From contig JAEUIT010000003.1 in the NCBI GenBank assembly GCA_016795035.1, positions 62,001 through 126,000 on the forward strand: a stretch of 64,000 bases of DNA. The letters run 5' to 3'. A program made the translations under genes and the position numbers. Origin of the DNA: Phycisphaerae bacterium. Lineage in GTDB: Bacteria; Planctomycetota; Phycisphaerae; Phycisphaerales; SM1A02. This document shows positions 8,250 to 19,030 of the stretch, piece by piece. Numbering within the stretch: position 1 is the first letter of the stretch; the number at the start of each line of letters is the position of its first letter. The notes under the pieces were generated by a model. The model was not told the DNA's origin. It saw only the letters and a list, made by a program, of their open reading frames with translations, and searched no databases.

Positions 8250-9731
8250 ATGGCGACCTCCATCACGATGACCCCGCAGGGTCTCTCGGTTCCTGATCAC
8301 CCCATCCTCCCGTTCATCGAAGGCGACGGCACCGGCCCCGACATCTGGCGGGCCAGCGTGCGCGTCTTCGACGCGGCCGTCGAGATCGCGTACGGCGGCA
8401 AGCGCAAGATCGAGTGGCTCGAAGTGCTCGCCGGCGAGAAGGCGTTCAACAAGACCGGCAACTGGCTGCCCGACGCCACGCTCGACGCCTTCCGCAAGCA
8501 CCTCGTCGGCATCAAGGGCCCCCTGACCACGCCGGTCGGCGGTGGCATCCGGTCGCTCAACGTCGCGCTGCGGCAGATGCTCGACCTCTACGTCTGCCTC
8601 CGTCCGGTGCGCTACTTCGCGGGCGTTCCGAGCCCGGTGAAGAAGCCCGAGGACGTCGACACCGTCATCTTCCGCGAGAACACCGAAGACATCTACGCGG
8701 GCATCGAGTACCTCTCGGGCTCGCCGGAATCGCAGAAGGTGTTGGACTTCTTCGCGAAGGAATTCTCGAAGGACTTCGCGAAGGTGCGCTTCGGCACGAA
8801 GGCCGCGTGCGACGCGTGGCAGAAGGCGCTCGAAGGCGTCGGCGCGCCGCACCGCGACGCGCCGTTCGGCGTCGGTGTCGGCATCAAGCCGGTGAGCTAC
8901 CTCGGCACCGAGCGCCTCGTGCATTCGGCGATCTCGTACGCGCTCAAGCACAAGCGCCGCTCGGTCACGTTCGTGCACAAGGGGAACATCATGAAGTTCA
9001 CCGAAGGCGCGTTCAAGGACTGGGGCTACAAGGTCGGCACGACGATGTTCCGCGACCAGGTCGTCACCGAGCGCGAGTCGTGGATCCTCGGCAACCGTGA
9101 GGCGAACCCGTCGATCACGAACGAGGCCAACGCCAAGATGATCGACCCGGGCTACGACATGATGACGCCCGAGCAGCAGAAGAAGATCGTGGCCGAAGTC
9201 GAGACTGCGATGAAGCTCTGGCCGACGCACGGCGAGGGCAAGTGGAAGAAGAAGCTCCTCCTCAAGGATTCGATCGCCGACATCACGTTGCAGCAGGTGT
9301 TGACCCGCGCGAAGGACTTCGACGTCATCGCGACGATGAACCTGAACGGCGACTACCTGTCCGACGCTCTCGCGGCGCAGGTCGGCGGCATCGGCATCGC
9401 GCCCGGGGCGAACATCAACTATGTCACGGGCCACGCGATCTTCGAGGCCACGCACGGCACGGCGCCGAAGTACGCGAACCTCGACAAGGTGAACCCGGGC
9501 TCGGTGATCCTCTCGGGCGAGATGATGTTCCGCTTCATGAATTGGAACGAGGCGGCCGACCTCATCATCACGGGCCTCGAGCAGTCGATCAACGCGAAGA
9601 CGGTGACGTACGACTTCGAGCGCATGATGCCGGGCGCGACGTTGGTGTCGTGCTCGGGCTTCGCGAACGAGATGATCAAGCACATGAAGGCCGCCGCAAA
9701 GTCCGGTGACCGCGTGCCGGTCACGGCGTAA
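8250..9731 (+). CDS. icd: NADP-dependent isocitrate dehydrogenase
   Basis: A 493-residue protein of the isocitrate/isopropylmalate dehydrogenase family. Near the N-terminus is [12 protein letters not shown]. The substrate loop [12 protein letters not shown] contains the serine that is phosphorylated in E. coli Icd. [28 protein letters not shown] and the C-terminal [15 protein letters not shown] blocks bind isocitrate-Mg and coenzyme. It catalyses oxidative decarboxylation of isocitrate to 2-oxoglutarate in the TCA cycle, making NADPH. It is longer than E. coli Icd (about 416 residues) because of an insertion around residues 290-340. The ATG at 8250 follows a GGAAGGA Shine-Dalgarno; the upstream open frame is not coding. 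A strong terminator follows the stop, so it is probably monocistronic. Confidence 0.97.
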   Translation: MATSITMTPQGLSVPDHPILPFIEGDGTGPDIWRASVRVFDAAVEIAYGGKRKIEWLEVLAGEKAFNKTGNWLPDATLDAFRKHLVGIKGPLTTPVGGGIRSLNVALRQMLDLYVCLRPVRYFAGVPSPVKKPEDVDTVIFRENTEDIYAGIEYLSGSPESQKVLDFFAKEFSKDFAKVRFGTKAACDAWQKALEGVGAPHRDAPFGVGVGIKPVSYLGTERLVHSAISYALKHKRRSVTFVHKGNIMKFTEGAFKDWGYKVGTTMFRDQVVTERESWILGNREANPSITNEANAKMIDPGYDMMTPEQQKKIVAEVETAMKLWPTHGEGKWKKKLLLKDSIADITLQQVLTRAKDFDVIATMNLNGDYLSDALAAQVGGIGIAPGANINYVTGHAIFEATHGTAPKYANLDKVNPGSVILSGEMMFRFMNWNEAADLIITGLEQSINAKTVTYDFERMMPGATLVSCSGFANEMIKHMKAAAKSGDRVPVTA

Positions 9732-9761
9732 GCGAGCCGGGAAGTACCCAAAGCAAACCTG

Positions 9762-9792
9762 CCGGAGCGCCGCGTGCGGCGCTCCGGTTTTT
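9762..9792 (+). terminator. Intrinsic terminator of icd
   Basis: A perfect 12-bp stem, CCGGAGCGCCGC (9762-9773) with GCGGCGCTCCGG (9776-9787), has a 2-nt loop and is followed at once by TTTTT. It lies 30 nt after the icd stop codon. Confidence 0.92.
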
Positions 9793-9814
9793 GTTTGGGG
9801 TGCGAGCTTTGGGG

Positions 9815-10440
9815 GCGAGCGCACGCGACGCGTGGTCTTGCTGCGCGGCGGGCGCACTTCTACTCGTCCACCACGCGACGCGTGGACCTTGCTGCGCGGC
9901 CGGCGCCCTCGCAATCCTCCCCCACGATTCGTGGGCTCGCCGCGCAGGCGGCGCTCTCGCGTTCCTCCCCCACGTTTCGTGGGCTCGCCGCGCAGGCGGC
10001 GCTCTCGCGTTCCTCCCCCACGTTTCGTGGGGGAGGTGCCGGCGCAGCCGGCGGTGGGGGCGCTTCGCCTGCAACGCGGAGTTCCGAGATAGGAAAGCGG
10101 CGACCGAGACGATTCGAGTGCGCGGAGACAAGAAGAGAGCCGAGACGGAGACGGAGACAGACGAAGGCGGCCCCCTCCGTCGTCGCCGCGCGACGCCACC
10201 TCCCCCGACTCGCAGAGTCGGGGGAGGAGTTTGTTCTGCGCCGGCGCTCTCGCGTTCCTCCTCCACGCGAAGCGTGGGCCTCGCCGCGCAGCCGGCGCCC
10301 TCGCAATCCTCCCCCACGTTTCGTGGGCCCGCCGCGCAGGCGGCGCTCTCGCGTTCCTCCCCCACGCGAAGCGTGGGGGAGGTGCCGGCGCAGCCGGCGG
10401 TGGGGGTGCTTCGCCTGCAACGATGAGAGCGCCACGCACG
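9815..10440. repeat. Tandem array of about 50-bp hairpin repeats
   Basis: The 768-nt gap between icd and the next gene is filled with degenerate units: CCTCCCCCACG, short loop, CGTGGG, then a GCCGCGCAGGCGGC-type palindrome and CTCTCGCGTT. Units start near 9822, 9880, 9917, 9965, 10013, 10201, 10258, 10309 and 10358. Stems stay paired while their sequence varies: ACG-TTT-CGT, ACGC-GAA-GCGT, GACTC-GCA-GAGTC. Two long units (10013, 10358) end in GGTGGGGG...CTTCGCCTGCAACG and carry the dispersed 13-mer. A non-repeat stretch, about 10085-10190, resembles the sequence after the solo element at 3.2 kb. Open frames here are by-products of the repeats. Confidence 0.85.
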
Positions 10441-10485
10441 CTCCAAACCTGCAACAGAGAACGCGTGCCTTCTCGAGACGCGCGG

Positions 10486-10491
10486 TACCAT
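10486..10491 (+). promoter_or_regulatory. Putative -10 hexamer TACCAT, leaderless start
   Basis: TACCAT ends 8 nt before the ATG at 10500; there is no Shine-Dalgarno. It marks the boundary where the repeat array ends and the gene begins. Confidence 0.35.
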
Positions 10492-10499
10492 CGCCCTTC

Positions 10500-11249
10500 A
10501 TGACGAACGACCGCGACGGCTCCGCCGGTCCTCTCCACCTTCGGGTGCCGCTCGCAATCTTCGGCGGGGCGACCCTCGTTGCCGTCACGCTCGGACTGAT
10601 CAGTTTCGCGTTCTACCGGACCGAGACGGACATCCTCGGCGAGGGCAACCCGTATCTCCCGCCGGACGCGCCCATCCTGGGCCGCGGTTTCGTCGAGTCA
10701 TCGTTCGGCGTCGTGTGGCTGTCGACGCTCGTCGCGTTCGGGGCGATTCTCTATGTTGGCTACGTGGCGACGGAGCGCTCGACCCCGGCCTTATTCGTGG
10801 CCGCGCGCTGGATTCGTTTCGCACTGTGGCAGTTGGCCGGCGGCATTCTTGTCCTCGTCGCCATGGCGCCGTTTCAGGCGCTCTGGCCTAACGCCATCTT
10901 CTTCGTGCCGGCGCTCCTCGCGATCGTCGCACTCACAAGCGTTCTCGGTGCCGCATCCCTCATAGGAGCGTGCGGAAAGCCCGTGCCACGTCTGAAGCTC
11001 GTCGCACTCGGCGCGATCGTCGCGACGGTCTGCGCCTTCGTGGGCGCGGGCAACGCGTTGATGAGCGAGTCCGGCGCTCCGTTCGCCGACGGACCGGCGC
11101 GCAGCGTGCTCGAGGCGTGCGCCACCGTTGCATACGTCGTCGGCGTGCCAATTCTCTATGTCATCGGATACGCCGCGCTTCGGCTCCTCTGGAGCGGACA
11201 CGCGGACGCGGACGCTCCCGTCTCGGTGAGCTGCAACGCAATGGAGTAA
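10500..11249 (+). CDS. Integral membrane protein, unknown function
   Basis: A 249-residue hydrophobic protein with about six predicted membrane helices: LAIFGGATLVAVTLGLISF, VVWLSTLVAFGAILYVGYV, ALWQLAGGILVLVAMAPF, FVPALLAIVALTSVLGAASL, VALGAIVATVCAFVGAG and VAYVVGVPILYVIGYAA. The extracytoplasmic loop after helix 1 (TETDILGEGNPYLPPDAPILG) is hydrophilic. No family is recognised. The ATG at 10500 is preferred because everything upstream is repeat DNA. The next membrane protein starts 3 nt after this stop, so the two are almost surely one operon. The name and function stay open. Confidence 0.75.
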   Translation: MTNDRDGSAGPLHLRVPLAIFGGATLVAVTLGLISFAFYRTETDILGEGNPYLPPDAPILGRGFVESSFGVVWLSTLVAFGAILYVGYVATERSTPALFVAARWIRFALWQLAGGILVLVAMAPFQALWPNAIFFVPALLAIVALTSVLGAASLIGACGKPVPRLKLVALGAIVATVCAFVGAGNALMSESGAPFADGPARSVLEACATVAYVVGVPILYVIGYAALRLLWSGHADADAPVSVSCNAME

Positions 11250-11252
11250 CAC

Positions 11253-12131
11253 GTGTCGAACGCCACCGCCGATCCACGCTGCGTCGGATGCCGCTACGAC
11301 TTGACCGGAGCGGACGTCAATGCCAACTGCCCCGAGTGCGGGATGGCTGCGCGATTGACCGTCGACAGTTCCGTGCGCGACCGATACGTGGGGATGCAGC
11401 GGCTTGCCGTCGGCTTGCGGCGCTATGCGTTCTCGACCATCGCATTTGTGATCGCGGGCATCCTCTCGGCAATCGTCCGTCAACTGCCCCGCGTGCAAGT
11501 GCTGGACGAGAAGTCCATTGCCTACGTTGCCGCAGAGTGGTTCGTGCAGATCCTCGGTCTCGGAAGTGCCCTCTTCCTCCTTGTCGCCATCGTTGGACTC
11601 GTTCGTCGTCCTACCACTCGTGCTTGGCCGAGTCTGGTCCGCGCGGCGAGGAATCTCGTACGTGCGATCGTTCTTGGGATCGTCGCAATCGTCGTCGCGA
11701 CCATTCTCACAATCCTCATCGCAGTCTCCTTGCGCATGCAAGCGTTCGCGATCGCCATCGTCGTCGGCGCAGCCGTTGGCCTTGCGATCGATCTCGCGAT
11801 TCTGCGTTACCTCGTCGCCGCGGCGTCGGCGCTGCATCGGATCGCGTCGTGGCCGCGGATCGTGACCGTCCTCCTCGTCGTGCGATTTCTCGCGGGGTGT
11901 GCGGCGGCGATTGCGTTCATGGCCGGCACGCCGTTCAGCATGGAAGCGTTCAATCCAGAAGTACCGCTCACCCCGGGCGATCGGTTGGCGGAGAGCTTCT
12001 CGTTCGTGGCCGAACTCGTCGGATTCGTCGTGAGCTGGCTCGTCGCGCTCTCCGCGTTGCGGCTTTCGCGCAACGTCGAGCCGGCATCGCTCGCGCTGTG
12101 GGCGCCGGAGATCCCGGCGACAAACTCCTAA
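11253..12131 (+). CDS. Zinc-ribbon membrane protein, unknown function
   Basis: A 292-residue protein with a GTG start 3 nt after the previous stop. Residues 8-31 form a zinc ribbon (CVGCRYDLTGADVNANCPECG: two CxxC knuckles). At least five membrane helices follow (AFSTIAFVIAGILSAIV, FVQILGLGSALFLLVAIVGLV, AIVLGIVAIVVATILTILIAV, AFAIAIVVGAAVGLAIDLAIL, and more). Planctomycetes encode many membrane proteins with such an N-terminal C-x2-C...CPECG ribbon; their role is undefined. The operon partner upstream is a membrane protein without the ribbon, so the pair may act as a complex. Its 3' end meets the convergent gene at 12128 (4-nt overlap). Confidence 0.75.
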   Translation: MSNATADPRCVGCRYDLTGADVNANCPECGMAARLTVDSSVRDRYVGMQRLAVGLRRYAFSTIAFVIAGILSAIVRQLPRVQVLDEKSIAYVAAEWFVQILGLGSALFLLVAIVGLVRRPTTRAWPSLVRAARNLVRAIVLGIVAIVVATILTILIAVSLRMQAFAIAIVVGAAVGLAIDLAILRYLVAAASALHRIASWPRIVTVLLVVRFLAGCAAAIAFMAGTPFSMEAFNPEVPLTPGDRLAESFSFVAELVGFVVSWLVALSALRLSRNVEPASLALWAPEIPATNS

Positions 12132-13372
12132 TCCCTCCGCCGCCACGCGCGGAGCGGCAAGAGCGGGTCGAGAAGCCACACGACGAGAAGCGTGATCGCC
12201 CCGTAGAAGCCGACATCGAGCGCGAATCCCCGCGGCAGCACGTGGAGCGGAAGAAACCGCGCGAGGCTCTGGTCGCGGCCGGCGTCGAGCGTCGGCAACC
12301 CGTCGGGGTTCGCGCGCGTCTCGAGGACGATCGCGTCGGACACGCGAATCGACTCGGGAATGGCGCGTCCCTTCGCGTCGAACTCCGCCGATGTTCGGGC
12401 CGCGAGCGCGGGCCACGGCCAGCCGCGCAGTTCGACGAACGCTCGATGCGGCGACGCGATCGCTTCGAGCGTGATCTCGTCCGGGAGCGGCGACATCGCG
12501 AGCCAATCGTGGTCGAGGGCGTCAGGCGCGGGCGGCGGATGCACCATGCACGATTCGGCGATCGGATCCCACGCGACGCGCGTGGCGCCGCGCTTTGACT
12601 TCAGGAGAAGTCGGCCGCTTCCGAACCCGATCACGTCCTTCTCGAAGAACGCATGCGACTCGGCGTCGTTGTACGCACCGGCCCACCAGGCGACGGCGAA
12701 GGTGCCGACGACGCCGCCTGCAACGCCGAGCGCGAGGAGGCGGACGAGCGACGACCAGCGCCACGCGATCGTGCGCTGGAGATGAGCGCGGTACGAGAGC
12801 GCCATAAAGGCGAGCGCCGTGAAGAGCGCGACGTCCGCCGCGAATCCGCCGGCGAGCGGCCGCAACGGGAGGAGCAGCGTTCCAGGTTCGTGGCGGCGAT
12901 CGAGGAGCGACCGTGGCGCGATGAGCCCGCCGACGGCAATGGGGCCCTCACCGTCCGCTCGCGTGAACGAGAACGCTTCGGCGGCGCGGAACGGCCATCC
13001 GGCGCGAAGATGTTCCGCGCGGCGCACGTCGCCGTCGGCGAGGGCGCGGAACGCGGGCGAGAGCCCGGCGCGCCGCGCGGTGTCGTCGTCAATCGGCGTG
13101 CGGCCCGACTCGACGCGCCCAGACTCGACGCGCCCCGATTCGACGCGCCACGTATCGCGCGTCGAGTCGCGCTCGACGACGACAAACGGCAACTCTCTGT
13201 TGCTGGCGTCGTGCGGCAGCGGACCGTTGGCGCGCTGCGCGACCGGATGCACGTGCGCGTCGCGGGCGCCTGCGAGGATGAAGAAGACGGTCGCCGCGAG
13301 GCCGAACGCGAACGCGATCGCGAGGCGCCGGTAGGGGCGCGGACGAGCGGATGGAGTCGTCGGCGTGGTCAC
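12128..13372 (-). CDS. Membrane protein with a VESGR tandem repeat
   Basis: A 414-residue protein taken from a GTG at 13372 (VTTPTTPSARPRPYRRLAIAFAFGLAATVFFILAGA), which places a membrane helix at residues 14-33. The outer region holds three exact RVESG repeats from a 15-bp tandem near 13095-13145. A helix at about 200-220 (FAADVALFTALAFMALSY), another at 235-260 (LLALGVAGGVVGTFAVAWWAGA) and a last at the C-terminus (DVGFYGAITLLVVWLLDPLLPL) make four or so membrane spans. The long upstream extension in the same frame overlaps the divergent gene at 13428 and was rejected. No family is recognised. The start is uncertain because no clear Shine-Dalgarno is visible. Confidence 0.65.
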   Translation of the reverse strand: MTTPTTPSARPRPYRRLAIAFAFGLAATVFFILAGARDAHVHPVAQRANGPLPHDASNRELPFVVVERDSTRDTWRVESGRVESGRVESGRTPIDDDTARRAGLSPAFRALADGDVRRAEHLRAGWPFRAAEAFSFTRADGEGPIAVGGLIAPRSLLDRRHEPGTLLLPLRPLAGGFAADVALFTALAFMALSYRAHLQRTIAWRWSSLVRLLALGVAGGVVGTFAVAWWAGAYNDAESHAFFEKDVIGFGSGRLLLKSKRGATRVAWDPIAESCMVHPPPAPDALDHDWLAMSPLPDEITLEAIASPHRAFVELRGWPWPALAARTSAEFDAKGRAIPESIRVSDAIVLETRANPDGLPTLDAGRDQSLARFLPLHVLPRGFALDVGFYGAITLLVVWLLDPLLPLRAWRRRD

Positions 13373-13396
13373 ACGGAGTGGTCTCGAGAGTTCCCG

Positions 13397-13402
13397 TATA
13401 CT
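13397..13402 (+). promoter_or_regulatory. Putative -10 box TATACT
   Basis: TATACT within CCCGTATACTCG, 25 nt before the ATG at 13428. It has the same flanking bases as the putative icd promoter. Confidence 0.4.
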
Positions 13403-13427
13403 CGACGCCGAAACGGCCGACCGCACA

Positions 13428-14342
13428 ATGACCGAACCGACCAACGCACCTCGGGACCCGTCCGGCCAGCCGCTTGAAGGCACGTCTCCTCGAGTCGTCG
13501 ACGACCTTCAATGCGCTCGATGCTCGTACAAGCTACGTGGAGTGGCCGTCGACGCGCAATGCCCAGAGTGTGGATTTGCGGTGGCCGAATCGATTGCCTC
13601 GCGGCCTCCGCTTCCTCCGCTCTCCCCGCGAGCGAAGTTCGGCGGCGGCATCCTGACGATCATCTGGGGCACCGTGCCGGCGATCTTCGGCACGGCGCTC
13701 CTCTTCAAGATCGGCAGCGTCGCGCCGTGGCTGAAGTCGCACAACGAAGAGGGGCTCCTTGTCTACATCCTCCTCTTCGCGGTCTTTAGCGGCCTTGGCC
13801 TTCTCCCGACCTATTCGCAGGCGATCGTCGGCGGCTGGGCGTTCGGGCTCCTGCGCGGCGGGTTCGGCGGACTCGTCGGATTCGTCGGCGGCGCCACCAT
13901 CGGCTACCTGATCACGAAGCTCGTCGCCGGCGACGGCTTCCGCGCCTGGCTCGACGCGCGGCCGCGCACGCGCGTCGTGCGCGAAGCCTTCGTCGAGAGC
14001 GGCTTCTGGAAGAGTTTCGGCACCGTCGCGCTCATTCGCCTCAACTCGCCGTTTGCGCTCACGAACCTCGCGATGAGCGCGAGCGGCGTGCACTACGTCG
14101 CCTATGCGTTAGGCACCGCGGTCGGTCTCGCGCCGCGCACGTTCGTGTCGGCGTCGATCGGCGCGGCGGCGGCGTCGCAAGGGCAGCCGGACTTCCAGGC
14201 GCTCGCGGCGAAGAACCCCTCCACGCTCGTCGTCCTCATCGTCGTCGCCATCGCGGTCGCGATGTGTCTCTCGTACGGCGCGCGGGCGGCCCTCAAGCGC
14301 GCGGGCCTCCTCGAGGAGTCCACGGGCCCGAAGGCGTCCTGA
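13428..14342 (+). CDS. Zinc-ribbon, TVP38/TMEM64 (DedA-like, VTT) membrane protein
   Basis: A 304-residue protein. Residues 28-48 are a zinc ribbon (CARCSYKLRGVAVDAQCPECG). The rest is a multi-span membrane protein whose core, SQAIVGGWAFGLLRGGFGGLVGFVGGATIGYLITKLVAG with the later LIRLNSPFALTNLAMSASGVHYVAYALGTAVGLAPRTFVSASIGAA, matches the VTT/SNARE-associated (TVP38/TMEM64, DedA-like) pattern of re-entrant G-rich loops with a basic-Asn and Pro signature. Such proteins are linked to lipid flipping and membrane homeostasis. The ATG at 13428 starts close after a TATACT box. The next gene overlaps by one base (TGATG), so it is translationally coupled. The ribbon on this fold is unusual. Confidence 0.85.
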   Translation: MTEPTNAPRDPSGQPLEGTSPRVVDDLQCARCSYKLRGVAVDAQCPECGFAVAESIASRPPLPPLSPRAKFGGGILTIIWGTVPAIFGTALLFKIGSVAPWLKSHNEEGLLVYILLFAVFSGLGLLPTYSQAIVGGWAFGLLRGGFGGLVGFVGGATIGYLITKLVAGDGFRAWLDARPRTRVVREAFVESGFWKSFGTVALIRLNSPFALTNLAMSASGVHYVAYALGTAVGLAPRTFVSASIGAAAASQGQPDFQALAAKNPSTLVVLIVVAIAVAMCLSYGARAALKRAGLLEESTGPKAS

Positions 14343-14962
14343 TGCAGGCGAAGCGATTGGCCGAGGTTCGGAAGCCCACGGTCGCCGTGCCGCGCGAGCG
14401 GTCGCCGCGCGCGATCGTCGACGGCATCGAGATCGTCGAACTGCGCGTACGCACGCTCGACGAACTCTTCCACCCGCTCGATCCCTCGCCGATCGCGCGG
14501 CGCGACCTCTCGGAAACCGCGGCCGACTACCTCTACACCGAGTTGCGCGACGTCTCCGGCGACTTCGGCGTGCGCGTGGTCGTGCATCTGCCCGACGCCG
14601 AGATGGCGCACGCCGACGCCGTCGTCGCCGCGATCCGACGGCACTTCGCCTGGTCGGCCGTCGCGACGCGCCAGGCGATGCACCGGCTGCGTCGCCTTGG
14701 GCTTCTGTCGCTCGCGATCGGACTTCTCGCCGTTGCAGGCCTGATCGGCGTCGCGCAGCTCCTCGTGCGCAGCTACGAGCGCACGTTTGTCTCGACGCTC
14801 GCCGAGAGCATCACGATCATCGCGTGGGTGATCCTCTGGCGGCCGGTCGAAGTGCTGCTCTTCGACTGGTGGCCGCTGCGCACGGACATCGCGCTGTACG
14901 AGCGCCTCGCGGCGCTCGACATCGAATGTCGTGCGGCAAGCCAAGGTTCGCCTGCCGCGTGA
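14342..14962 (+). CDS. Small membrane protein coupled to the VTT protein
   Basis: A 206-residue protein whose ATG overlaps the upstream stop (TGATG), indicating translational coupling with the VTT-domain gene. The N-terminal 110 residues are soluble and acidic/basic mixed (VVHLPDAEMAHADAVVAAIRRHF). Two membrane helices follow (LLSLAIGLLAVAGLIGVAQLLV and STLAESITIIAWVILWRPVEVLLF), then an amphipathic tail. No family is recognised. The coupling suggests a role tied to its partner's membrane function. It converges on efp with a 21-nt gap. Confidence 0.75.
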   Translation: MQAKRLAEVRKPTVAVPRERSPRAIVDGIEIVELRVRTLDELFHPLDPSPIARRDLSETAADYLYTELRDVSGDFGVRVVVHLPDAEMAHADAVVAAIRRHFAWSAVATRQAMHRLRRLGLLSLAIGLLAVAGLIGVAQLLVRSYERTFVSTLAESITIIAWVILWRPVEVLLFDWWPLRTDIALYERLAALDIECRAASQGSPAA

Positions 14963-14983
14963 TCGTTTCCGTCGAGCGGCCGG

Positions 14984-15538
14984 TCAGGCGCGGCTCTTGT
15001 ACTCGCCGCTGTCGGTCGAGATGATGATCTTCTCGCCGATGTTGATGAAGGGCGGGACACGCGTCTTGAGACCGGTCTCGCAGGTCGCTTCCTTCAGCTG
15101 GTTCGTCGCGGTGGCGCCCTTGATGCCGGGCGGCGTGTCGGTCACTTCGAGGATGACCGTCTTCGGCATTTCGACCGAGATCGCCTTGCCGTCGCACCAG
15201 AGGACGATGATCTGCGTGTTCGGGAGGATGTAGAGCGGGAAGTCGCCGAGGATGTCCGTCGAGAGTTCGACCTGCTCGTAGTTCTCGGAGTCCATGAAGA
15301 CGAACTTGTCGCCTTGCTTGTAGAGGTACTCCATGCCGCGACGGTCGAGGTCGACCTGCTCGACCTCTTCGCCGGAGCGGAGGCGCTTGTCGATGATCGA
15401 GCCGGTCTTCAGGTTGCGGATCTTGATCTGCACGAACGCGCGCAGGTTCCCGGGAGTGACGTGGGTGTACTCGGTGATCAAGAAGAGGTTGTTATCCATC
15501 TTGATCGCCATGCCCGGGCGGAGGTCGGTGCTGTTCAT
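14984..15538 (-). CDS. efp: Elongation factor P
   Basis: A 184-residue protein with the three beta-barrel domains of EF-P (MNSTDLRPGMAIKMDNNLFLITEYTHVTPGNLRAFVQ..., a central PLYILPNTQIIVLWCDGKAISVEMPKTVILEV, and the C-terminal PPFINIGEKIIISTDSGEYKSR). EF-P binds between the P and E sites and rescues ribosomes stalled on polyproline. The loop that reaches the peptidyl-transferase centre reads PGNLRAF: the residue usually modified (Lys34 in E. coli, or Arg in EarP species) is Asn31 here, with Arg33 nearby. Similar PGN-type loops occur in some other bacterial phyla, so it is likely functional. The start at 15538 gives the family length; upstream frame is non-coding. Confidence 0.96.
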   Translation of the reverse strand: MNSTDLRPGMAIKMDNNLFLITEYTHVTPGNLRAFVQIKIRNLKTGSIIDKRLRSGEEVEQVDLDRRGMEYLYKQGDKFVFMDSENYEQVELSTDILGDFPLYILPNTQIIVLWCDGKAISVEMPKTVILEVTDTPPGIKGATATNQLKEATCETGLKTRVPPFINIGEKIIISTDSGEYKSRA

Positions 15539-15958
15539 GCGTCTACCTGAAGTGCGCCCCCCGCGGGAGGGGCAAGAGTGTGAAGGCGGGTCGTCGCGCC
15601 GGAGAGCCGTCGCGTCGCAGGCCCAGACCTGTGTCGAATCCCGTCCGGCGAACCGGACGAGGGTTGTGACGGCGGCTGCCCGCCGTTGGGGCGGCTCCCA
15701 CGAGCCGACCCCCTGGGACCCTAACGGAGGGCCCCAACCGAAGGAATCTCGCCCTTTGAGCGAGCCGAGCAGTCTACTGGAGAGCCGCAGACGGCTCAAG
15801 ACATGGGCTCGCGGGCGGGTCGCGCTGCGTCGTGGCCGCCCGTTCGCGGTCGACGCGGTGCGGACCATGGCCGAAATTGTCGGTTGTCTCCTGCGAGAGT
15901 TCGACGCATGCTACGGAGGAACGACTTTCTGTCCGTCTGCGAGGTGTGGGAGCTCGCC
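15539..15958. other. Intergenic region between divergent efp and sigma/kinase genes
   Basis: 420 nt without a credible gene. It must hold the promoters of efp (leftward) and the sigma-kinase pair (rightward), but no convincing -35/-10 pair or operator was seen. An alternative upstream ATG for the sigma gene near 15908 would extend it by 17 residues. Confidence 0.5.
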
Positions 15959-16551
15959 ATGACCGCCAAACCCCCGGCACACACCCTTTCCGAGGCGGAA
16001 CGCACGCAGTTGACCCAACTCCTCGCCGACGCGAGCCGGGGGGATTCGACCGCGTTCGATCGCGTCTTTCCGATGGTGTACGCCGAGCTCCTCGATCTCG
16101 CGCGGCGGCAGATGCGGGGGGCGACGTCGCACACCCTCCAGCCGACCGCGCTCGTGAACGAGGCGTGGATGCGCCTCGCGGTGGCGGGCGGGACCGTTCG
16201 CGACCGCTCGCACTTCTGGGCTATCGCGGCCACGGCGATGCGGCAGATCCTCGTCGACCACGCCCGCCGCAAGCGCCGCGTGAAACGGGGAGGCGGCCGC
16301 GATCGCGTGGATCTCGACGCGGTGGACGTGTCGACCGACGACGGCGGCGTCGACGTCGTCGCGCTCGATGACGCGCTCACGCGTCTCGCGTCGCTCGAAC
16401 CGCGCCTGGCCCGCACCGTCGAACTTCGGTACTTCGGCGGACTGTCGGTCGAGGAAGCGGCCGACATCTTAGGCGTCGGCTCGGCCACGGTGAAGCGCGA
16501 CTGGTCGCTGGCTCGCGCGTGGCTCAAGCGCGAACTCGACGGTGAAGCGGC

Positions 16552-16555
<4 letters not shown>
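15959..16555 (+). CDS. ECF RNA polymerase sigma factor (Ser/Thr-kinase-associated type)
   Basis: A 198-residue sigma factor with region 2 (TAFDRVFPMVYAELLDLARRQMRG...LVNEAWMRLA...FWAIAATAMRQILVDHARRKRRVKRGG) and region 4 (LDDALTRLASLEPRLARTVELRYFGGLSVEEAADILGVGSATVKRDWSLARAWLKREL). The layout HTLQPTALVNEAWLRL / AATAMRQILVDHAR is characteristic of the sigma-70 ECF subfamily found beside Ser/Thr kinases in planctomycetes and acidobacteria. It should direct polymerase to a dedicated regulon. The kinase gene starts within its stop codon (ATGA overlap), so they are translationally coupled and the kinase probably controls the sigma by phosphorylation. The ATG at 15959 starts just before the conserved region. 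Confidence 0.93.
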
Positions 16556-18873
<2,318 letters not shown>

Positions 18874-19001
18874 GCGGTCCATCGCGCGGCTCGATCCGGC
18901 ATCGGGCGGCGACACGAACTCCCGTCCGATGCCGCGATCATGGCGCTGCCCGCGCAGCGGCAACGGAGAGTCCGCGAGGGTCCACGACGCCAGAACGACG
19001 G

Positions 19002-19030
19002 AAAAAATACCCCCGGCACGAGGCCGGGGG
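19002..19030 (-). terminator. Intrinsic terminator (minus strand)
   Basis: On the minus strand, CCCCCGGC and GCCGGGGG form an 8-bp stem around a 5-nt loop (plus-strand 19010-19030). It is followed by TATTTTTT (plus-strand A-run 19002-19007). No minus-strand protein gene ends here, so it marks the end of a non-coding transcript. Confidence 0.85.

Noticed and set aside
9815-10440. CRISPR or tRNA-like array in the icd downstream region
   Set aside because: The variable parts are paired stem sequences, not spacers, and no tRNA acceptor or T-arm pattern is present.
7788-10538. 916-codon minus-strand open frame
   Set aside because: It runs antisense through icd and the repeat array, with Arg/Ala/Leu-rich shadow composition. 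icd on the plus strand is clearly real.
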